NCBI GenBank assembly: GCA_963797335.1 | Contig: CAWCOU010000008.1 | Span: forward strand, 341,488 to 405,487 | Length of the DNA stretch: 64,000 nucleotides | Direction: 5' to 3' | Origin: CAWCOU01 sp963797335 | Lineage (GTDB): Bacteria > Pseudomonadota > Gammaproteobacteria > JAURND01 | Shown here: in pieces, positions 59,524-64,000 of the stretch | How the letters are laid out: each line of letters begins with the position of its first letter | How positions within the stretch are numbered: the stretch's first letter is position 1 | Notes under the pieces: model-generated | What the model was told of the DNA's origin: nothing | The model's input: the letters and a program-made list of their open reading frames with translations, nothing else | The model's database searches: none | Position numbers and translations under genes: made by a program

Positions 59524-59907
59524 TTATGAGTTGGCCCCTAAAACGGATTTTGCCGTTAATAATGCATTAGTGACCGCAGGAAATCCTGCATAAAGTCCAG
59601 TTTGCAAGATCACTTCAATAACCTCTTGCCGAGTGGCTCCCACATTGAAAGCTGCTTCGATGTGGGCGAGTAATTGTGGTACCGCGGTACCTAACGTCAC
59701 ACAAGAAGCGATAATGGCTAATTCCCGTGTTTTAATATCCAAGCCGGAACGATTGAAAATACTTCCAAAAGCCCATTCAATCGTCATTGTGGCAAAATCC
59801 GGGCAGATATCTTTTAAGCTCTCGATAATCGCTTCTCCAGCATGACCCCCATGCAGTTTTTTTAGTAATTCAAGCCCATCATTATAAGTTTCATTATGAT
59901 CGTTCAT
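59524..59907 (-). CDS. Carboxymuconolactone decarboxylase-family protein
   Basis: A 127-residue protein of the CMD/AhpD-like fold. Conserved segments FNRSGLDIKTRELAIIASC, GTAVPQLLAHIEAAFNVGAT and EVIEVILQTGLYAGFPA are present, as in 4-carboxymuconolactone decarboxylases; the double-Cys motif of AhpD is lacking, so a peroxidase role is unlikely. The true substrate is unknown. The ATG at 59907 is preferred over a TTG at 59913. Convergent with the quinone reductase gene. Confidence 0.9.
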   Translation of the reverse strand: MNDHNETYNDGLELLKKLHGGHAGEAIIESLKDICPDFATMTIEWAFGSIFNRSGLDIKTRELAIIASCVTLGTAVPQLLAHIEAAFNVGATRQEVIEVILQTGLYAGFPAVTNALLTAKSVLGANS

Positions 59908-60082
59908 GGTCAATTTCTCTGAAAAATTGTAAACACTGATTCTACTGACAGCTCTGCATGCATATATGCTGATGCTTGCTCAGCTTCCATCACTCTGCTC
60001 GTTACGATGATAAATACCTAAAAAAAATCCTCGATGATTTCTGTTATGGCTTCTTTATCGTTCGTCATATAGATTTTCACTG

Positions 60083-61078
60083 TTAATCGGGTATTCCATA
60101 CGTACGCATTACTTCAGGGGTATAACGCGCACCAGCCACTGCACCAGCGGATGTCATTTGATCGAGTTTTTGCAAATCGGTAGCACTTAACTGAACATCC
60201 AATGCCCCGATATTCTCTTCTAAATAGGGAATACGACGCGTACCTGGGATCGGTACTATGCTTTTATCTTGTGCTAATACCCAAGCTAATGCGAGTTGCA
60301 CGGGTGTGCAGTTTTTTTCTTGCGCCAGTTCAGTCAGTTTTTCAACTATTATCAGATTCGTCTTTAGGTTTTCGCCTTGAAATCGCGGCTGACTCTTTCT
60401 AAAGTCGTTTTCAGGCAACAAATCTGGATTGGTCAATTTACCGGTTAAAAATCCTCTACCAATCGGGCTATAGGGTACAAAGCCTATGCCTAATTCTTGG
60501 CAAGTTTTTAAAATTTCCTGCTCAGGACTGCGGGTCCACAGTGAATATTCCGACTGTAGCGCAGTCACAGGATGGATCTTATGGGCGCGCCGGATAATAT
60601 CCGGGTTGGCTTCGGATAGGCCGATATGGCGGATTTTCCCTTGCGCAACCAGTTTTGCTAAGGCTTCCATACTAACTTCGATCGGTGTTTGGGGGTCTAT
60701 GCGATGTAAATAATAAAGATCAATAACATCAATGCCTAAGCGCTGTAAAGACTGTTCACAAGAGGTTGTGATGTAATTAGCAGAACCATTAAGTGTTCTG
60801 GCGGTAGGGTTGCTGGGATCTCGCACAATACCACATTTGGTGGCAATTATAACCTCATCTCTAAAGGGCCGAATTGCCTTCCCCAACAATTCCTCATTTT
60901 GGCCATTGCCATACATATCGGCAGTATCGAACAGGGTGATACCCAGCTCATGGGCACGCTGGATTGTGGCGCTGGACTGTAAATCATCGCTGGGACCGTA
61001 AAATTCCGACATCCCCATACATCCTAGGCCTAAGGCAGATACCGTTAGTTCCTTGTTCCCTAGTTTTCTATAGTGCAT
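60083..61078 (-). CDS. Aldo/keto reductase
   Basis: A 331-residue NADPH-dependent reductase with the TIM-barrel motifs LGLGCMGMSEFYG, LFDTADMYGNGQNEELLG (Asp, Tyr), VIIATKCG (Lys) and IDLYYLHRIDP (His), the full catalytic tetrad. The C-terminal SIVPIPGTRR and cofactor segment are intact. It reduces aldehydes or ketones, substrate unknown. GAGG lies 9 bases before the ATG. The divergent LuxR-type gene begins about 130 bases away and may control it. Confidence 0.93.
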   Translation of the reverse strand: MHYRKLGNKELTVSALGLGCMGMSEFYGPSDDLQSSATIQRAHELGITLFDTADMYGNGQNEELLGKAIRPFRDEVIIATKCGIVRDPSNPTARTLNGSANYITTSCEQSLQRLGIDVIDLYYLHRIDPQTPIEVSMEALAKLVAQGKIRHIGLSEANPDIIRRAHKIHPVTALQSEYSLWTRSPEQEILKTCQELGIGFVPYSPIGRGFLTGKLTNPDLLPENDFRKSQPRFQGENLKTNLIIVEKLTELAQEKNCTPVQLALAWVLAQDKSIVPIPGTRRIPYLEENIGALDVQLSATDLQKLDQMTSAGAVAGARYTPEVMRTYGIPD

Positions 61079-61188
61079 AGCAGCTTTCCTCTATTTGGTA
61101 TACAATGTTGTTTTCTAAATTAAATCATTCTTAAATGATTCATGTCGTTGAGCTCAGCAAAGCTTATAACCTTTTTTATCTTTCAGAT

Positions 61189-61207
61189 ATCCGGAAAAAA
61201 TCCGGAT
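61189..61207. promoter_or_regulatory. Inverted repeat covering the LuxR-type start codon
   Basis: ATCCGGA (61189-61195) and TCCGGAT (61201-61207) flank AAAAA. The right arm includes the first two bases of the ATG at 61206. In DNA it may be an operator; in RNA it would hide the start codon in a hairpin. A later ATG at 61224 would escape it. Confidence 0.45.
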
Positions 61208-61991
61208 GGTATCGACCAGATTTATGATTCTCCCCAGCGACCATTTCCTTTTGACTTCCAAAGACGATATTAACGATATTATCCGGCCGTTAATTCAGTT
61301 TTTTGGTATCGGTAGCTTTGTCTATCAGAAAAATGCCTTGGATGGTTCTGAAATACGCTTATCTAATCAACCGGAATGGATTCAGTTTTTTTTCGAGAAC
61401 CAATTGTACAAGGAAAGTGTATTTGAGCAATCCCCGCAGCAATATGAAAAAAATAGATTCGTTTGGGCGGCACTGCCTCAACATCAACCCGTATTAGAAA
61501 AAGCCAGAGAGTTTAATATCGATCACGGCGTGACATTTGTAGAGCCACAGAAGGATGGTTGTGAATTTTTTTTCTTGGGCGCACCAAGAGACCAGCCGAA
61601 CGTGTTATCATTGATGTTGAGCCATTTAGATTTATTGGAAACTTTTTTAGGTTACTTTCGGCAAAGAGCAGAAGCCCTCATAAAAAAAGCGGAGCAACAT
61701 CGCATTATTGTTGCGGATAAATATACATTAAACACCTCTGCACCCTTACCAAGTATAACATTTGATCGAGGGGCTTTTCTGTCGTCATTGCAAGAGCGAT
61801 CACTCTTTTCTCCTCGGGAACAGCAATGTATTCAGTTATTACTCTCAGGCTATAATTTTAAAATGATCGCGAACACATTAAATATCTCCTACCGCACCAT
61901 AGAAACACATTTTGAGCATATTAAACAGAAGACAAATTGCCATACTAAGGCGGAATTAATTTATTATCTGCGCAAACTAAATTTGGTTTAA
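61206..61991 (+). CDS. LuxR-family transcriptional regulator
   Basis: A 261-residue regulator with a C-terminal LuxR-type helix-turn-helix (about 195-258: FSPREQQCIQLLLSGYNFKM, IANTLNISYRTIETHFEHIK). The N-terminal part (about 10-165) is a sensor domain somewhat like autoinducer-binding domains, but the conserved ligand residues were not found, so its signal is unknown. No luxI-type gene is near. It lies between an aldo/keto reductase gene (divergent) and the papain-fold protein gene (same strand, about 208 bases downstream), and could regulate either. Confidence 0.85.
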   Translation: MVSTRFMILPSDHFLLTSKDDINDIIRPLIQFFGIGSFVYQKNALDGSEIRLSNQPEWIQFFFENQLYKESVFEQSPQQYEKNRFVWAALPQHQPVLEKAREFNIDHGVTFVEPQKDGCEFFFLGAPRDQPNVLSLMLSHLDLLETFLGYFRQRAEALIKKAEQHRIIVADKYTLNTSAPLPSITFDRGAFLSSLQERSLFSPREQQCIQLLLSGYNFKMIANTLNISYRTIETHFEHIKQKTNCHTKAELIYYLRKLNLV

Positions 61992-62199
61992 TACCACCGT
62001 TTAAAGTCCACCATGTAATGACATTGTCGTTACATTTTGCTATTATTTAAAATAAACAATTACAAAAAACCATGCGAACTGCTTCACCTTGGGGTGAAGA
62101 ATGAACATTAAGCTCTTCCCTCCGGTATGGATGCCGAGATTTATTCCAGACAAGAATGTGAAGGTTTCGCATTCCTAATACATGCATCTGGAGATATCC

Positions 62200-63753
62200 A
62201 TGCAAGAAAAATCTATTCCAAGTCAAAATTTTAAAAAAGAAAAAAACATACGTCAAAACATTGAGGGCTGGATAAAAGATGTATTTCCAGATCACAAAAC
62301 TTCAGGACCATACTTTAATTGTGCAGATTGCACCTGCGCCGTATTAAAAGTGTTAATGGGGAAGCCACTAGAACCTGTTGGCAAAGACCCAAGATTAGAT
62401 TTGCCCACCCGACCTAGTTATAAAGGAAGGCGGGTGGTTGAAAGCTATCTTTCATCTCAGGATCCAGATGTGCAAATTTTTATCAATACTTTCATTGCTC
62501 AATTTGCTGAAAAATTAGAATCTGAACATCTGACGGGAGTCAAAGTCGAAGAGATTTGGTTAAATTTAAAAAAAGCAAACACTGAAGGTCTTGCAGGAAA
62601 CATTAAAAACTTCGCCTCTCGTAACAAGTCAGACCCAAAAAATCCCTATTGTCCGGAAGGAAGTGGTTTTGGGTTTGTTGTGCTGACTTTAAGATCGCAT
62701 GCCAAGAAAAATAAACCTAACGCGCCAAGCGGTCATATTTTAGCTTATTATATCACTCCGCACGATGAAGTTCTTTTTTTAGATGCTCAATCTGGTGAGA
62801 TATTAACTGATATTCCTCCTGGTTATCATCAAAATGTTTTTTGGTATGCGACAAGACCTCAGACAGGGTTCATTATTAAACAAGAGCCAACAACGCCGTC
62901 GGAAGATCAAAAAGAACCTGAACGGGATAATAAGATTTCTAGGGATTTAAGTAATAATGATCCGCCTGGCCTGGCTACTTCTTTCCCCAACTCGACAAGC
63001 TCTACGGCATCGACTACGTCTAATTATTCTTCCGTATTAAGAAAACGAAAGCGAGCGGGTAATCCAACCGATAATCTACCCATGGAGGAAACAAAGCCCC
63101 AGAGTCGATTAGCGTTTGAATTCGATGCCCAACATAGGCAAGAAGCGTTGACTCAACCCTTCAGTACTTTGAGTGACTCATCCACGTCTTCTGGACTTTT
63201 ACGTCCCCAAGCAGGGCTGGGAATTTCTTCTAACTTTACAAATAGCCTACAAACTGAGCCAAGCGGTGGCCTGCCTCCTATTCCCCATCAGCCCACTCCT
63301 GTTACCCGTTTTTTTAACCAGAATCCATCCATTTCGGCTAGAACAGTTTCAACTGCTGAAGAAAAACTCACGCGGCTTTTACATCAGTCTAAAGTAGAAC
63401 AAGAGCGATATGATCTTCAGAGAGCAGAACAATCTGAGCAACGTCATCGTGAGAATAAAGAAAGATATAAAAAATTATTCTGCCAATGGGTTGATAAACG
63501 AGAAGATAATAACTATGATGATTTTCCTATTATTCACCTTACAAAAAGCAACGCCGACTCTCAATCCTTAAAGATAACGCTGTTGGAGCTCGATTTGGCA
63601 AGTAAAGATAGTTTAATTAGCCGAGCAGCGTTTAAAGAAAAAATGAGCTATTTAAACGAGATGAAGCGCCATCTTTCCTCAAGGATCTTACCAGAAAACA
63701 AAGAACTAACTGAACCAAAAAAAGATGAAGATGAAAATTGCTTAATAATATGA
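62200..63753 (+). CDS. Papain-fold deamidase-like protein with C-terminal CaaX box (candidate effector)
   Basis: A 517-residue protein. Residues about 35-220 resemble papain-fold toxin 1 (glutamine deamidase) domains: Cys41 in PYFNCADCTCAVLKVLMGKP, His179 in SGHILAYYI and Asp195-Ala-Gln197 in LFLDAQSGEI give a Cys-His-Asp/Gln set in the right order. A Ser/Thr/Pro-rich linker with a basic cluster RKRKR (281-285) follows, then a helical region (about 385-500) and the end DENCLII, a perfect CaaX prenylation box with a basic/acidic lead-in. There is no signal peptide. GGAG before the ATG at 62200 decides the start over 62182. A secreted enzyme that deamidates a host protein and is prenylated by the host is the best reading, but is inferred. 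Confidence 0.7.
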   Translation: MQEKSIPSQNFKKEKNIRQNIEGWIKDVFPDHKTSGPYFNCADCTCAVLKVLMGKPLEPVGKDPRLDLPTRPSYKGRRVVESYLSSQDPDVQIFINTFIAQFAEKLESEHLTGVKVEEIWLNLKKANTEGLAGNIKNFASRNKSDPKNPYCPEGSGFGFVVLTLRSHAKKNKPNAPSGHILAYYITPHDEVLFLDAQSGEILTDIPPGYHQNVFWYATRPQTGFIIKQEPTTPSEDQKEPERDNKISRDLSNNDPPGLATSFPNSTSSTASTTSNYSSVLRKRKRAGNPTDNLPMEETKPQSRLAFEFDAQHRQEALTQPFSTLSDSSTSSGLLRPQAGLGISSNFTNSLQTEPSGGLPPIPHQPTPVTRFFNQNPSISARTVSTAEEKLTRLLHQSKVEQERYDLQRAEQSEQRHRENKERYKKLFCQWVDKREDNNYDDFPIIHLTKSNADSQSLKITLLELDLASKDSLISRAAFKEKMSYLNEMKRHLSSRILPENKELTEPKKDEDENCLII

Positions 63754-64000
63754 TTTTTCTATTCTACATTCTTATTGGATCCTATTCATGCCACTTTAAG
63801 ATAAAACAAATTGCCAGACGAAGACGGAATTACTTTAATACCTGCCAGCTTAATAAAGTTTAACCCCGCTGGGTGAGGACAAATGGGGGAGGGGTGGGTT
63901 GATTCTTTGCATGAAGGACCTCCGCCACTCTCCTGGCTTGCAATTACCTAGCCAATTTCATATTCTAATCATCTTTAAACCACCCTGCGAGAACCCTTAT

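Noticed and set aside
62047..62295. 82-residue minus-strand frame
   Set aside because: It overlaps the start of the papain-fold protein gene and has no family features.

Overview
The window looks like a chromosomal segment of a host-associated gammaproteobacterium, most likely of the Legionellales (Coxiellaceae-like). This rests on the gammaproteobacterial core block lptD-surA-rsmA-apaH-folA, the outer-membrane gene mlaA, the paired topoisomerase genes gyrB and parE, several orphan proteins with eukaryote-directed or coiled-coil features, and many dispersed palindromic intergenic elements. The taxonomic placement is an inference from gene content; no rRNA, tRNA or CRISPR array was recognised.

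Layout: 1-6 kb holds the N-terminal part of a histidine kinase, a NitT/TauT-type ABC transporter (ATPase plus fused permease), the ribosome-assembly GTPase EngB and a class II aldolase. 6-10 kb is accessory: a small LPD7-like protein, a lysine/proline-rich protein and a three-repeat protein, separated by a perfect long inverted repeat. 10-16.6 kb carries a dipeptide epimerase, an inverse autotransporter with a beta-helix passenger, a Fic-like autoregulator with four operator copies, and a periplasmic DNA ligase. 16.6-19.5 kb is a bufferin (copper-binding RiPP) operon, bufABC, next to plsC. 19.6-23 kb has nucleoside salvage (PNP, deoC), a membrane-hairpin protein and mlaA. 23.3-29.9 kb is the envelope/rRNA block lptD-surA-rsmA-apaH, convergent with a fusion of a MASE1-like membrane domain to dihydrofolate reductase. 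29.9-33.4 kb holds a DOT1-like methyltransferase, an ATP-grasp protein and another membrane-hairpin protein.

33.4-40.7 kb is AT-rich accessory DNA: an SDR, a Bcr/CflA-type exporter, a MerR regulator with a mer-like promoter driving a MauE-like membrane protein and a thiopurine methyltransferase, a GNAT/small ORF/methyltransferase operon, and a DUF5946 gene broken by one TGA. 40.7-52.5 kb is housekeeping: argS, hemF, gyrB, fabV, parE, sdaA and an EamA transporter, with a 305-bp near-palindromic element between gyrB and fabV. 52.7-64 kb is again accessory: an AbiE-type toxin-antitoxin pair with a palindrome on its -10 box, decaying genes (nitronate monooxygenase, PRISE-like reductase), redox enzymes, a LuxR regulator and, at the end, a papain-fold deamidase-like protein ending in a CaaX box, the strongest effector candidate.

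The points that most deserve a second look are the membrane-tethered DHFR, the papain-fold/CaaX protein, the Fic-like protein that has lost its catalytic His but keeps a clear operator array, the mer-type promoter without mer resistance genes, and the dispersed palindromes.
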